Shown: positions 8,101-15,287 of the stretch, piece after piece
Position numbering within the stretch: the stretch's first letter is position 1
Layout: every line of letters begins with the position of its first letter
Source: CAZSXS01 sp964611385
GTDB taxonomy: Bacteria; Bacillota; Clostridia; Lachnospirales; CAYPQA01
Reading direction: 5' to 3'
Length of the DNA: 38,150 nt
NCBI GenBank assembly: GCA_964611385.1
Contig: CAZSXS010000033.1
Span: 1 to 38,150, forward strand
The notes under the pieces: model-generated
What the model was told of the DNA's origin: nothing
What the model saw: the letters and a program-made list of their open reading frames with translations, nothing else
The model's database searches: none
Translations under genes and position numbers: made by a program

Positions 8101-8306
8101 CTCAGATAGGTGGTGGACATCCCTGTCCGAACATGCATGTGAAAGCCGCCAAGGTGCATTTCCTTAAAGCAATCAATCTGCCGAGCAAGCTGCTCCTTGT
8201 CCAGGGCACAGTTCCAAGCCCAGAAGGGCGTTCCCCTGTACTCACTTGTAGGGTTTCTAAAGGTCTCCATGGACAGTTTTTCTGATTTGTTTTTTGGATA
8301 AAGCAT
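5199..8306 (-). CDS. GH106-like glycoside hydrolase
   Basis: A 1035-residue protein without a signal peptide, so probably cytosolic. The N-terminal barrel region carries the family hallmarks PFWAWNCALDKEQLARQI, GGFHMHVRTGM and WLYDEDRWPSGAAGG (about residues 28-115). The middle has further TIM-barrel motifs (FTDEP near 225, TGHMMEEP near 315, a glutamate-containing LSELYGVTDWDF near 370). The C-terminal third looks like beta-sandwich domains, with a linker rich in Lys/Gln/Asn near residues 700-720. Such proteins are annotated as alpha-L-rhamnosidase-like (GH106) or uncharacterised hydrolases; the sugar cannot be named from sequence alone. There is no transporter or regulator beside it, which is unusual for a glycan-use gene. 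An AAAGGAGG ribosome site supports the start. Confidence 0.8.
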   Translation of the reverse strand: MLYPKNKSEKLSMETFRNPTSEYRGTPFWAWNCALDKEQLARQIDCFKEMHLGGFHMHVRTGMSTTYLSKEYFELIKHCVEKARKEEMLAWLYDEDRWPSGAAGGLITKDKKYRARHLLFTPFLDEKPDSEDKILLGVYDLVLDDEGYIQSYERVSKEAPVACIKASRWYAYLELQEESPWYNNQTYINTLDKASIDEFCRVTHEAYKREVGEDFGGVVPAIFTDEPQFTRKTHLGFATDKKNVILPWTNDLPETFKNSYGMDIMEKLPELFFNPKSPSQARYFYHDHISERFAQAFSDNIGEWCGKNNLALTGHMMEEPTLHSQTAALGEVMRSLSAFQLPGIDMLCDQKEYTTAKQAQSVAHQYGREGVLSELYGVTDWDFDFRGHKLQGDWQAALGVTVRVPHLSWVSMEGEAKRDYPASISYQSPWYKEYAYIEDHFARVNTALTRGKPLIQLGVIHPVESYWLHWGPEEQSAPIREQLDKDFLNLASWLLLGQLDFNYISESLLPRQNAAGAAPLQVGQMEYNTILVPGCQTIRSTTLDRLEKFAEQGGKLIFVGNIPELVDALPSDRAIQLSKKALVIRYDKYSVLQALEAEREISIFNERGLRTNNLLTQLREDNGERWLFISHSGRNVETDIEKDVLRAEQIKIILKGQWQPTLYDTQSGETRPLKADYKGDSTIIRHTFYAYDSLLLNLSKGLEEAQKENPNKKDTQNTPIGEKTAVGQNKQPQLFFKEKLKVSLSEPNALLLDLAEYSFDGGEYQPLDEVLRIDDLFRQKCGYPERSKQVAQPWVIENEVPKHELGLRFCFESEIEVEQAALAIERPDLCTIQFNGEAVEPKVTGWYVDESILTIPLPKIVKGSNTLEFVVKFGKQTNTEWCYIIGDFGVKVEGAFKTIVSPVRTLAFGDVSYQGLPFYGGNIDYHFQVKGSAFTLHANQYRGALIGVTVDGKRLGSIVYPPYDFKVSGLEGREHEVVLTLFGNRHNSFSPVHLCDKTVRWFGPDGWRTRGDKWSYEYNLKPLGILKSPEVFKQS

Positions 8307-8457
8307 ATAAGCCTCCTTTTATAAGTAAAACTTTGCTGCTGGCCTATAATTTTACTCAGTCTCTTAACAGTTATCAAGCCGCCTTCATTCAGCTCAACTC
8401 AGATCCATTCTATTATTTTTCTTAGGTGTGACTGAGTATCAAGCCAACTCTATCGTT

Positions 8458-8485
8458 ATTCTACCATAAAAAAGAAAAAACACAA
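8458..8485 (-). promoter_or_regulatory. Probable promoter for the glycoside hydrolase gene
   Basis: Minus-strand TTGTGT (8485-8480), 16 bases, TAGAAT (8463-8458). The leader to the ATG would be about 145 bases. The intervening 8320-8457 shows no clear structure beyond a TATCAAGCC motif occurring twice (about 8371 and 8437). Confidence 0.45.
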
Positions 8486-8598
8486 CAAGCAGCTATAAAT
8501 CAAGGCTCAAAATTTTTGGTCTTGCCTCATTTGTTTGGGATTGGCTAATGAGATACGTTCAACAATAAAAAAGTCGGCCATGAAATTTTTTAACCGTA

Positions 8599-8627
8599 TT
8601 GTATTATTGTAAAGACTTGTGTATAAT
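8599..8627 (+). promoter_or_regulatory. SigA-type promoter for the uvrA-like / tgt unit
   Basis: TTGTAT (8599-8604), 17 bases, TATAAT (8622-8627). Start expected near 8634, giving a leader of about 330 bases before the uvrA-like ATG and about 150 bases before the small ORF at 8782. Confidence 0.65.
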
Positions 8628-8781
8628 GCTTGGGCTTATCCGAATAGAAAATGAAATCCAGTTTGCTTCATAAACGATTCGGAACTGTTCGAGAACAAAC
8701 GTTGTGGAAGGGTTGGGAGTAGTGCCCGTTCGTAATATAGCCATGGGCTATTGAAACACCAAAGTTTAAGAGAGGTGAATG
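8628..8781 (+). other. Untranslated leader upstream of the 32-codon ORF
   Basis: No recognised riboswitch class. Possible weak pairings are GTTTG/CAAAC around 8659-8700 and a 6-base-pair ATAGCC/GGCTAT hairpin near 8738-8752. No U-run terminator is seen, so attenuation is not supported directly. Confidence 0.3.
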
Positions 8782-8880
8782 ATGGATAGTTCTATTGACA
8801 AAAGCATCAGTCTGCGCTTTGAAAAAGCAGTTGAGAGCTTTGTTGAAAAAGTAAATTTGTGGTCGCCGTTGGGAGAATAA
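8782..8880 (+). CDS. 32-residue ORF: leader peptide or remnant gene start
   Basis: ATG with a good ribosome site (AGAGGTGA) opens a 32-codon frame ending at TAA 8878-8880. The peptide starts MDSSIDKSISLRFEKAVESF and then reads VEKVNLWSPLGE. The first 24 residues recall the amphipathic N-terminus of nucleotidyltransferase-domain proteins, so this could be a gene whose body was deleted. Alternatively it could be a short regulatory leader peptide 82 bases ahead of the uvrA-like gene. I cannot decide from sequence, and expression is inferred only from the ribosome site and the promoter at 8599. Confidence 0.45.
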   Translation: MDSSIDKSISLRFEKAVESFVEKVNLWSPLGE

Positions 8881-8962
8881 GGCGTATTGCCGTTATCCGT
8901 CCTCTGTTCTCTGCTATTTTGGGCTTGAATACAGGCAGGACGAAAAAAGAAAGGGGAACATA

Positions 8963-11845
8963 ATGCCGGTTAGAACAAGCATAGAAGTATCAGGTGCAAA
9001 GCAAAACAATTTGAAAAATATCTCTCTGGAAATTCCAAGGGACAGACTTGTGGTCATTACGGGGGTTTCCGGATCGGGTAAATCCTCTCTGGCCTTCGAT
9101 GTGGTCTATGGAGAGGCACAAAGGCGCTTTCTGGACTCCATTTCCAACTTTGCCAAAAGCCGGATCAGCCAGGTCAAAAAGCCAAAGGTGGACTTTGTTC
9201 GTGGGCTTTCTCCGGTTATAGCCATTGAACAGAAAAAGGGGAATTCCAACCCTCGCTCTACCGTGGGAACTGTAACTGATATTAATGACTACCTGCGCTT
9301 GTTATTTTCCACCGTGGGGGTGGGACGCTGTCCTGAATGCGGCCATGAATTAAAGCAGATCTCAGCCGCCCATATGGCGGAGCATATCTCCTCCCTACCC
9401 AAGGGAACTGTGGTGGAGCTGCGGGCCCCGCTGTATAAAATCTATGGGGAAGGCTACGAGTATGTGCTGAACAAGGTTCGGGAGAAGGGCTATAAAAAGC
9501 TGATTGTGGACGGAGAGTCCTTGGACTTGTCCGACAAGCTGGAGCTGGACGACGAAAAGAACTATCAGATTGAAATTATCATTGACCGCTTTACAGTTCG
9601 CCCGGATGTCTATATCCAGATTGCCAAGTCCATTGAGGCGGCCATGGTCTCCTTAAGTGAGGAGCTATTTATAAAGGTTGCCATTGTGGGGGAAGGGGCC
9701 GCTGCTTACGAGGGGTTTTATAAGGACTTCGGCTGCCCACAGCATCACTATTCTCTCTGTGAAATGCAGCCCTTCCACTTTTCCTTCAATTCTCCCCACA
9801 GTGCCTGCAATACTTGCCTTGGCGTGGGGCGTTCCTATGTGGTGGAGCCTAGGTTTTTGATCTTGAACCCGGAGAAAAGCATCATGAGAGGTGCCCTGAA
9901 AAACACCATGTTTAACCCCTCCGGCAAGGACAGTTACCGCAGCGCCATTGTGTACAGCCTATCGGTCAAATATAACTTTTCTTTAGAAACCCCCTTTAAC
10001 GAGCTTTCAAAGGAAGTACACGATCTTTTATTCTACGGGACGAAGGGTGAAAAGGTAAAGATGCTGGAGCCGCCCTTCTCCACTAAGAAAAACTGGATCG
10101 TGGGACGAGAGTTTCCTTTCCGGGGCTTTGTGAACGATATCGAAAGCTGGTACCGGAACTTTATCCGCAAGTCCATATCCAATGAGATGATGGAACCAGA
10201 TTTTATCAAGGACACCATGATCGAAAAGGTCTGTCCCGAATGCAACGGCGCCAGGCTGAAAAAGCAAAGGCTGGAAGTCACCATAGACGGCAAAAACATC
10301 GATGAGCTTTGTCGGATGCAGCTGCCGGAGCTGTTGGCGTTTCTGGAGTCTCTGCAGTTTAGCGGCAACAACATAGACGTAGGCAAGAGTATCGTTAATG
10401 AAATCAGCACCCGCCTACAGCTGCTCATTGATATAGGGCTTCATTACTTAAGCCTGGGACGCAGGAGCGATACCATATCCGGCGGGGAAATGCAGCGGAT
10501 CAAGATGTCAACACAGATCAGCAGTGAGCTGATGGGTATGCTCTATGTTATGGACGAGCCTAGCATCGGTCTTCATCCCAGGGATTCCGACCGGGTCATT
10601 CACATCATGAAAAAGCTTCGGGATATCGGTAACACCGTCATTGTGGTGGAGCATGACGTGGAGACCATGAAAAGCGCTGACTATCTGATTGAAATCGGCC
10701 CTGGCCCGGGAATACACGGCGGCAATATTGTGGCTATGGGGGAATACAAGGACTTTGTGCAGCAAAATTCCATCACGGCAGAATATCTTATGGGAAAAAA
10801 GGAAATCCCTGTGCCCAGCCAAAGGCGTCACCCAGGGGACTACTACATCACCATCCAGGGTGCCAGGGAGAACAACTTAAAAAACGTTACAGTTGACATT
10901 CCTCTGGGTGTTTTCCTATGCGTTTCTGGGGTCTCCGGCTCAGGTAAGAGCACCTTGATTAACGAGACCTTGTTCAAGCAGCTGGAGATCCTGAAAAAAT
11001 CTTCTCGCATCGTGGCCGGAGAGCATGACATGCTCTTAGGTTATGACGCGATTAATCAGGTCATTAACATTGATCAAAGCCCCATCGGTCGGAACAGCAA
11101 GTCCAACCCCGCCACCTATGTGGGCATCTTTGATAAGATCAGGGATCTTTTCGCCCTAACGGAGCAGGGGGTATCTCATGGCTATCGCTCCATTGATTTC
11201 AGCCTAACCCATGCCAACGGTACCCGTTGTGAAAACTGTACCGGTGATGGCGTGATCGTCACGAATCTGCAGTTTATGGCGGATATCGAAACCATCTGCC
11301 CGGTTTGTAAGGGCAGCCGCTATTCCCAGGAAGGGCTTGAAATCAAATACAAAGATAAAAATATCTCTGAGGTTCTGGACATGACCGTCGAGGAAGCCGT
11401 TCTGTTTTTTGAGGATAACAAGTACTTAAAGCATAAGCTGTCCATCATGAACGAGCTTGGACTGGGCTATATTAAGCTGGGGCAAAACTCCACCACCCTT
11501 TCTGGCGGCGAAGCCCAACGGGTCAAGCTGGCCTATGAGTTAGCGAAGATCAAGAGAGGCAGCCACAATCTATACATTCTGGACGAACCCACCACAGGAC
11601 TGCACCTTTCTGATATCCAAAGGCTTTTGGACTGCCTGAACAAGTTGGTGGATTCCGGGCATACGGTCTTGGTGATCGAACATAACCTTGACGTAATCAA
11701 GTCTGCCGATTATATTATAGATATGGGGCCGGAAGGTGGCGTAAACGGTGGCTATGTGGTTGCCGCCGGTACACCCGAGGAAGTGGCTCTGGTTGAAAGC
11801 AGTTATACGGGCTTGTTTTTACGGGAGGTTTTACCGATCCGATGA
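8963..11845 (+). CDS. UvrA paralogue (excinuclease ABC subunit A-like ATPase)
   Basis: A 960-residue tandem ABC ATPase of the UvrA family, which scans DNA for damage. First Walker A GVSGSGKSS (34-42) and signature ISGGEMQRIKM (about 505); second Walker A GVSGSGKST (about 656) and signature LSGGEAQRVKL (about 846). Both Walker B regions are present (YVMDEPSIGLHPRD, YILDEPTTGLHLSD). The segment equivalent to the UvrB-binding insertion is present (about 130-245). The first zinc module reads CPQH...CNTC instead of the usual CPxC...CPxC, while the second (CENC...CPVC) is intact. It diverges from canonical UvrA (for example LDSISNFAKSRISQVKKP in place of the usual YDSLSAYARQF-type stretch), and no uvrB or uvrC is nearby. 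It is therefore probably a second, specialised copy, perhaps a drug or DNA-adduct resistance type. AAAGGGG precedes the ATG. Confidence 0.9.
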   Translation: MPVRTSIEVSGAKQNNLKNISLEIPRDRLVVITGVSGSGKSSLAFDVVYGEAQRRFLDSISNFAKSRISQVKKPKVDFVRGLSPVIAIEQKKGNSNPRSTVGTVTDINDYLRLLFSTVGVGRCPECGHELKQISAAHMAEHISSLPKGTVVELRAPLYKIYGEGYEYVLNKVREKGYKKLIVDGESLDLSDKLELDDEKNYQIEIIIDRFTVRPDVYIQIAKSIEAAMVSLSEELFIKVAIVGEGAAAYEGFYKDFGCPQHHYSLCEMQPFHFSFNSPHSACNTCLGVGRSYVVEPRFLILNPEKSIMRGALKNTMFNPSGKDSYRSAIVYSLSVKYNFSLETPFNELSKEVHDLLFYGTKGEKVKMLEPPFSTKKNWIVGREFPFRGFVNDIESWYRNFIRKSISNEMMEPDFIKDTMIEKVCPECNGARLKKQRLEVTIDGKNIDELCRMQLPELLAFLESLQFSGNNIDVGKSIVNEISTRLQLLIDIGLHYLSLGRRSDTISGGEMQRIKMSTQISSELMGMLYVMDEPSIGLHPRDSDRVIHIMKKLRDIGNTVIVVEHDVETMKSADYLIEIGPGPGIHGGNIVAMGEYKDFVQQNSITAEYLMGKKEIPVPSQRRHPGDYYITIQGARENNLKNVTVDIPLGVFLCVSGVSGSGKSTLINETLFKQLEILKKSSRIVAGEHDMLLGYDAINQVINIDQSPIGRNSKSNPATYVGIFDKIRDLFALTEQGVSHGYRSIDFSLTHANGTRCENCTGDGVIVTNLQFMADIETICPVCKGSRYSQEGLEIKYKDKNISEVLDMTVEEAVLFFEDNKYLKHKLSIMNELGLGYIKLGQNSTTLSGGEAQRVKLAYELAKIKRGSHNLYILDEPTTGLHLSDIQRLLDCLNKLVDSGHTVLVIEHNLDVIKSADYIIDMGPEGGVNGGYVVAAGTPEEVALVESSYTGLFLREVLPIR

Positions 11846-11867
11846 AATAAATACAGTGGAGGTTTTA

Positions 11868-13127
11868 ATGGAAGTACAAGCAATGAAAGCGCAAGCAGAA
11901 GAGAAATCGGCACTTGCACAAGCAGATGCAAAATTAATGGCTGTGCAAGCAGAGATAAAAGCAACAGAAGTACAATCAATGGAACGAGCAATTAATCAAT
12001 ATCAAGTCTTAAAAAAAGAAGGCCGCGCCAAGCGCGGCTGCCTTTTTACCAATAAAGGGCTTATCGAAACCCCGGTTTTTATGAATGTGGGAACGGTTGC
12101 TGCCATCAAGGGAGCTATTTCTTCGCCGGAACTACTGGGGCTTAAGTGTCAGGTTGAACTGTGTAACACCTATCACCTCCATCTTCGCCCTGGAGATCAG
12201 TTGGTGAAAAGCCTGGGCGGGCTGCACTCCTTTATGAACTGGACAAGACCGATCCTAACAGACTCCGGCGGCTTTCAAGTCTTTTCCTTGGGCGCTTTGC
12301 GGAAAATCAAAGAGGAGGGCGTTTACTTTTCTTCTCATATTGATGGGCGAAAGATTTTCATGGGCCCGGAGGAAAGCATGAAGATTCAGTCGAACCTGGC
12401 TTCCACCATTGCCATGGCTTTTGACGAGTGTGCGCCCTATCCGGCCACTCGGGAGTACATGGAGGACTCAGTACAGCGGACCACTCGCTGGCTACTGCGC
12501 TGCAAGACCCATCTGGAGCAACTGAATCGGATGGACGACACCCTCAACAAGGAACAAATGCTCTTTGGCATCAATCAGGGTGGAACCTTCGCAGACATAC
12601 GCATCGAACATGCAAAGGTCATTTCGGAGCTGAACCTTCATGGTTATGCCGTGGGGGGGCTTGCCGTGGGTGAAACCCACCATGAAATGTATCGCATTTT
12701 GGAGGAAGTGCTGCCCTATCTGCCAGTAGAAAAGCCTACTTATTTAATGGGGGTAGGCACACCAGAAAATATCTTGGAAGCCGTGGAAAGAGGCATTGAC
12801 TTTTTTGACTGTGTTCTTCCGGCTCGAAACGGTCGCCATGCCAACGTCTATACCAACAGGGGCAAGCTGAATCTTATGAACAAGAAATATGAGACAGACC
12901 AAGACCCCATCGCACAGGACTGTGACTGCCCTACTTGTCAGAGTTTTTCAAAGGCATACCTGCGGCATCTGTTCAAGGCCAAGGAAATGTTGGCTATGAG
13001 GCTTTGTGTGATTCATAATTTATATTTTTACAACAATCTGATGGAAGAAATCCGGCTAGCCTTGGATGAAGGGTGCTTTGCAAGTTATAAGGCGAAACGC
13101 TTAGAGGGGATGAGGGAGAATCAATAG
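11868..13127 (+). CDS. tgt: tRNA-guanine transglycosylase with N-terminal extension
   Basis: A 419-residue protein that exchanges the wobble guanine of GUN-anticodon tRNAs for a queuosine precursor. The catalytic core is complete: NTYHLHLRPG, TDSGGFQVFSLG, GINQGG, GGLAVGE, the nucleophile-bearing FDCVLPARNGRHAN, and zinc ligands CDCPTC plus a downstream His. The family usually has about 370-385 residues. Here about 41 extra residues precede the conserved NQYQVLKKEG: an Ala/Gln-rich, helix-prone stretch repeating VQA / AQA units. The start at 11868 is favoured because GGAGG lies five bases upstream; internal ATGs (for example 11979, MERAINQYQV) have no ribosome site. It begins 22 bases after the uvrA-like stop, so the two are cotranscribed. 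No queA or other queuosine gene is in view. Confidence 0.93.
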   Translation: MEVQAMKAQAEEKSALAQADAKLMAVQAEIKATEVQSMERAINQYQVLKKEGRAKRGCLFTNKGLIETPVFMNVGTVAAIKGAISSPELLGLKCQVELCNTYHLHLRPGDQLVKSLGGLHSFMNWTRPILTDSGGFQVFSLGALRKIKEEGVYFSSHIDGRKIFMGPEESMKIQSNLASTIAMAFDECAPYPATREYMEDSVQRTTRWLLRCKTHLEQLNRMDDTLNKEQMLFGINQGGTFADIRIEHAKVISELNLHGYAVGGLAVGETHHEMYRILEEVLPYLPVEKPTYLMGVGTPENILEAVERGIDFFDCVLPARNGRHANVYTNRGKLNLMNKKYETDQDPIAQDCDCPTCQSFSKAYLRHLFKAKEMLAMRLCVIHNLYFYNNLMEEIRLALDEGCFASYKAKRLEGMRENQ

Positions 13128-13180
13128 GATTGAAATCAATAGGATAGATACCAATAGGATCGATTTCAATAGGATAGAAA
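13121..13180. repeat. Four tandem 15-base repeats at the tgt 3' end
   Basis: Four consecutive 15-base units built on (T/C)CAATAGGAT plus GAAA/GATA/GATT-like ends: 13121-13135, 13136-13150, 13151-13165 and 13166-13180. The first unit supplies the tgt stop codon (TAG 13125-13127) and every unit carries another stop in that frame. The array runs straight into the terminator stem at 13178. Confidence 0.85.
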
Positions 13181-13233
13181 AACCAAAAGGACACTACTTA
13201 CCAGATCGGTGAGCAGTGTCCTTTTGGTTTTTT
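13178..13233. terminator. Bidirectional terminator between tgt and the zinc-ribbon gene
   Basis: A perfect 18-base inverted repeat (13178-13195 with 13215-13232), extended inside by CTTACC/GGTGAG. It has T-runs on the right (GGTTTTTT) and A-runs on the left, so it can end tgt on the plus strand and the gene ending at 13251 on the minus strand. Confidence 0.9.
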
Positions 13234-13250
13234 AATATAGCAAGTTTTGT

Positions 13251-13487
13251 TTAAAAGCTTTTTCTTGTATGAAGTTTTCCTTCTTGAACATAGCGCAAAA
13301 TTACAGTCGGGTCCATGTTGAGTTCCTTTGAAAGTTCGGCTACGCTCATATTGCCGTGTTGAATTACAAATTCTTTTACCCGAGTGTAATCGTCCTGTGC
13401 TTTTTGTTGACAGGTATCACAGCATACTTGCTTGATACTAACTTTGTCATAAAACTCCTTGCACCTCGGACAGCGTATGTTTGCCAT
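13251..13487 (-). CDS. Small zinc-ribbon / helix protein (YvyF-like)
   Basis: A 78-residue protein starting MANIRCPRCKEFYDK. Two CxxC pairs (CPRC and CDTC, about residues 6-29) form a zinc ribbon. They are followed by a helical segment (DDYTRVKEFVIQHGNMSVAELSKELNM in two parts) and an HTH-like end DPTVILRYVQEGKL. The layout resembles the small YvyF-type proteins found near flagellar regulators, but no flagellar gene is adjacent and a regulatory role is inference. The start at 13487 is chosen because GGAGGG lies five bases upstream; the frame is open further upstream but overlaps DUF1846 and has no signal. It lies 31 bases after the DUF1846 stop, same operon. Confidence 0.8.
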   Translation of the reverse strand: MANIRCPRCKEFYDKVSIKQVCCDTCQQKAQDDYTRVKEFVIQHGNMSVAELSKELNMDPTVILRYVQEGKLHTRKSF

Positions 13488-13518
13488 ACTCCCTCCACAT
13501 TCGCTTCCAGTGTTTATC

Positions 13519-15009
13519 TCATATATAATATAATTTGTCGGTAGGAAATTCCGCATCACAAGTTATGTCAATACCAAGATTTTTGAGGGTCATCTCGTCT
13601 CGATTCCGTAGGATGGTCGTGGAGTGTGCCTGGCAGCCTTTAAGCTCTTCCAACTTTCCGATCGCCACTTGGGCTATGGGATTGGTGACTGCACAGATAC
13701 TTAGGGCAATTAAAACCTCCTCGCAGCTTAAAGCTGGGCTGTTGTTGGGGCTTGCAAGCTTTTTCAGCTTTAGGATGGGCTCCAGAACCACGGGACTAAT
13801 TAAATGAATATCGTCGTTAATATTTGCCAGTTGCTTGACAGCGTTTAGAATGAGGGCAGCGGTCGCGTCCATTAGCTCCGATCCCTTCCCAGTCAAATAC
13901 AGGTCCCCAAGCTCCAGTGCCACTACGGAAAAGTTATCCGTCTGCTTTTTCAAAGAAGCTAGGCGTTGTCTGGCATGTACCACTACCGGACGATCCTCTT
14001 CCTTCAGGCCCAGTTCCTCCATGATAATCCTGGAGCGCTGAAACGCTTCTTTGTCGATATAGCCCTTTTTATAATCACAGGCAGAGGCAAAATACCGTCG
14101 TATGATTTCCTGCTTCGAAGCTGAAACCACAGCCTCATTGTCTGTAATCCCCTTGTGGATACAGTTTACACCCATATCTGTAGGTGAGTTGTACACGCTG
14201 ACGCCCGTAATCCGTTCAATAATCCGTTTTAACAAAGGAAAAGCTTCGATGTCCCTGTTGTAGTTGACGGCTACCTTTCCATAGGCTTCCAAATGATAAG
14301 GGTCTATCATATTTACATCCTTTAGATCAACCGTGGCAGCCTCATAGGCAATGTTCAAGGGATGCTTCAAGGGTACATTCCAAACTGGAAAGGTTTCGAA
14401 CTTGGAATACCCGACAGAGATTCCTTTTTTTGTGTCGTGGTACAGCTGACAGAGGCAGGTAGCAAGCTTTCCACTACCGGGGCCTGGGGCGGTTACTACC
14501 ACTATTTTTTTGCTGGTCTCAATGTAGGGGTTGCTTCCGTAGCCCTGGTCGCTGACGATGGTATCCACATCTGTCGGATAACCTAAGGTTGCCTTGTGTT
14601 TATAAACTCGGATTCCCCGGCGCTCCAGTTTATTGATAAAGAGATTGGCACCGGCCTGTCCCTCCTCGTATCTGGTAATGACTACTGAATTGACTAAAAG
14701 ATCATAGCGGCGCAATTCATCAATGGACTTAAAGACCTCCACATCATAAGTCGTGTTGAAATCGCTGCGAATTTTGTTTCGTTCAATATCACCGGCATAA
14801 AGACAAATAATGACTTCAACCATATCCCTCATACTGTGCAAAAGCTTGATTTTAGCATTTTCGTCAAAGCCCGGTAGCACCCTTTTCGCGTGCAGATCAT
14901 ACATGAGCTTTCCACCAAACTCCAAATAAAGCTTATCTACCGTATGAACCCTTTCCAATATATACTGTGATTGTTCTTTGATATACCTGTCATGGTCAAA
15001 GCCTTTCAT
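13519..15009 (-). CDS. DUF1846 (UPF0371) family protein
   Basis: A 496-residue cytosolic protein matching the DUF1846 family over its whole length. It starts MKGFDHDRYIKEQSQYI and has the glycine-rich VVTAPGPGSGKLATCLCQLYHD stretch (in two parts, near residues 175-195) that resembles a nucleotide-binding loop. Further family segments are NSPTDMGVN, ARQRLASLKKQ and ILRNRDEMTLKNLG near the end. No biochemical function is firmly assigned to the family. GGAGGT nine bases before the ATG at 15009 fixes the start; the open frame extends to 15081 but would run through the promoter. Promoter at 15044-15072, cotranscribed with the zinc-ribbon gene downstream. Confidence 0.9.
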   Translation of the reverse strand: MKGFDHDRYIKEQSQYILERVHTVDKLYLEFGGKLMYDLHAKRVLPGFDENAKIKLLHSMRDMVEVIICLYAGDIERNKIRSDFNTTYDVEVFKSIDELRRYDLLVNSVVITRYEEGQAGANLFINKLERRGIRVYKHKATLGYPTDVDTIVSDQGYGSNPYIETSKKIVVVTAPGPGSGKLATCLCQLYHDTKKGISVGYSKFETFPVWNVPLKHPLNIAYEAATVDLKDVNMIDPYHLEAYGKVAVNYNRDIEAFPLLKRIIERITGVSVYNSPTDMGVNCIHKGITDNEAVVSASKQEIIRRYFASACDYKKGYIDKEAFQRSRIIMEELGLKEEDRPVVVHARQRLASLKKQTDNFSVVALELGDLYLTGKGSELMDATAALILNAVKQLANINDDIHLISPVVLEPILKLKKLASPNNSPALSCEEVLIALSICAVTNPIAQVAIGKLEELKGCQAHSTTILRNRDEMTLKNLGIDITCDAEFPTDKLYYI

Positions 15010-15043
15010 TCTAAATACCTCCATACACCCAAATGTTTTAGGG

Positions 15044-15072
15044 ATTATAGCATAAATGAAAAAGACGGTCAA
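15044..15072 (-). promoter_or_regulatory. SigA-type promoter for DUF1846 operon
   Basis: Minus-strand TTGACC (15072-15067), 17 bases, TATAAT (15049-15044). It leaves a leader of about 28 bases before the ATG at 15009. Confidence 0.85.
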
Positions 15073-15200
15073 TTTTGGCATGAAATTTTCTCTTCAAATT
15101 TTTCTGTTTGTATCCTTTTCAAATCGCTTTACAAGTCCCCAGCTTTACACGAATTAAGAGAAATTCCATATTTACTCAATGTTTTAAACAATTCAACCCA

Positions 15201-15229
15201 TTGTCAAACATCCATTCATCCTGTATAAT
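15201..15229 (+). promoter_or_regulatory. SigA-type promoter for cheV operon
   Basis: TTGTCA (15201-15206), 17 bases, TATAAT (15224-15229), about 58 bases before the TTG start of cheV. Confidence 0.8.
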
Positions 15230-15287
15230 GATTAAAAGCATTGTATCTTAACCATAGAAAAGAATTTTAGAAAGGTAGGGATTAACT

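Noticed and set aside
8628..8962. T-box or antibiotic-attenuator riboswitch ahead of the uvrA-like gene
   Set aside because: No T-box core sequence and no terminator hairpin with a U-run was found.
11803..11991. Leu-rich 62-codon minus-strand frame over the tgt start
   Set aside because: Mirror of the repetitive Ala/Gln extension of Tgt; no ribosome site.
13121..13180. CRISPR array
   Set aside because: Units are 15 bases with no spacers; a simple tandem repeat.
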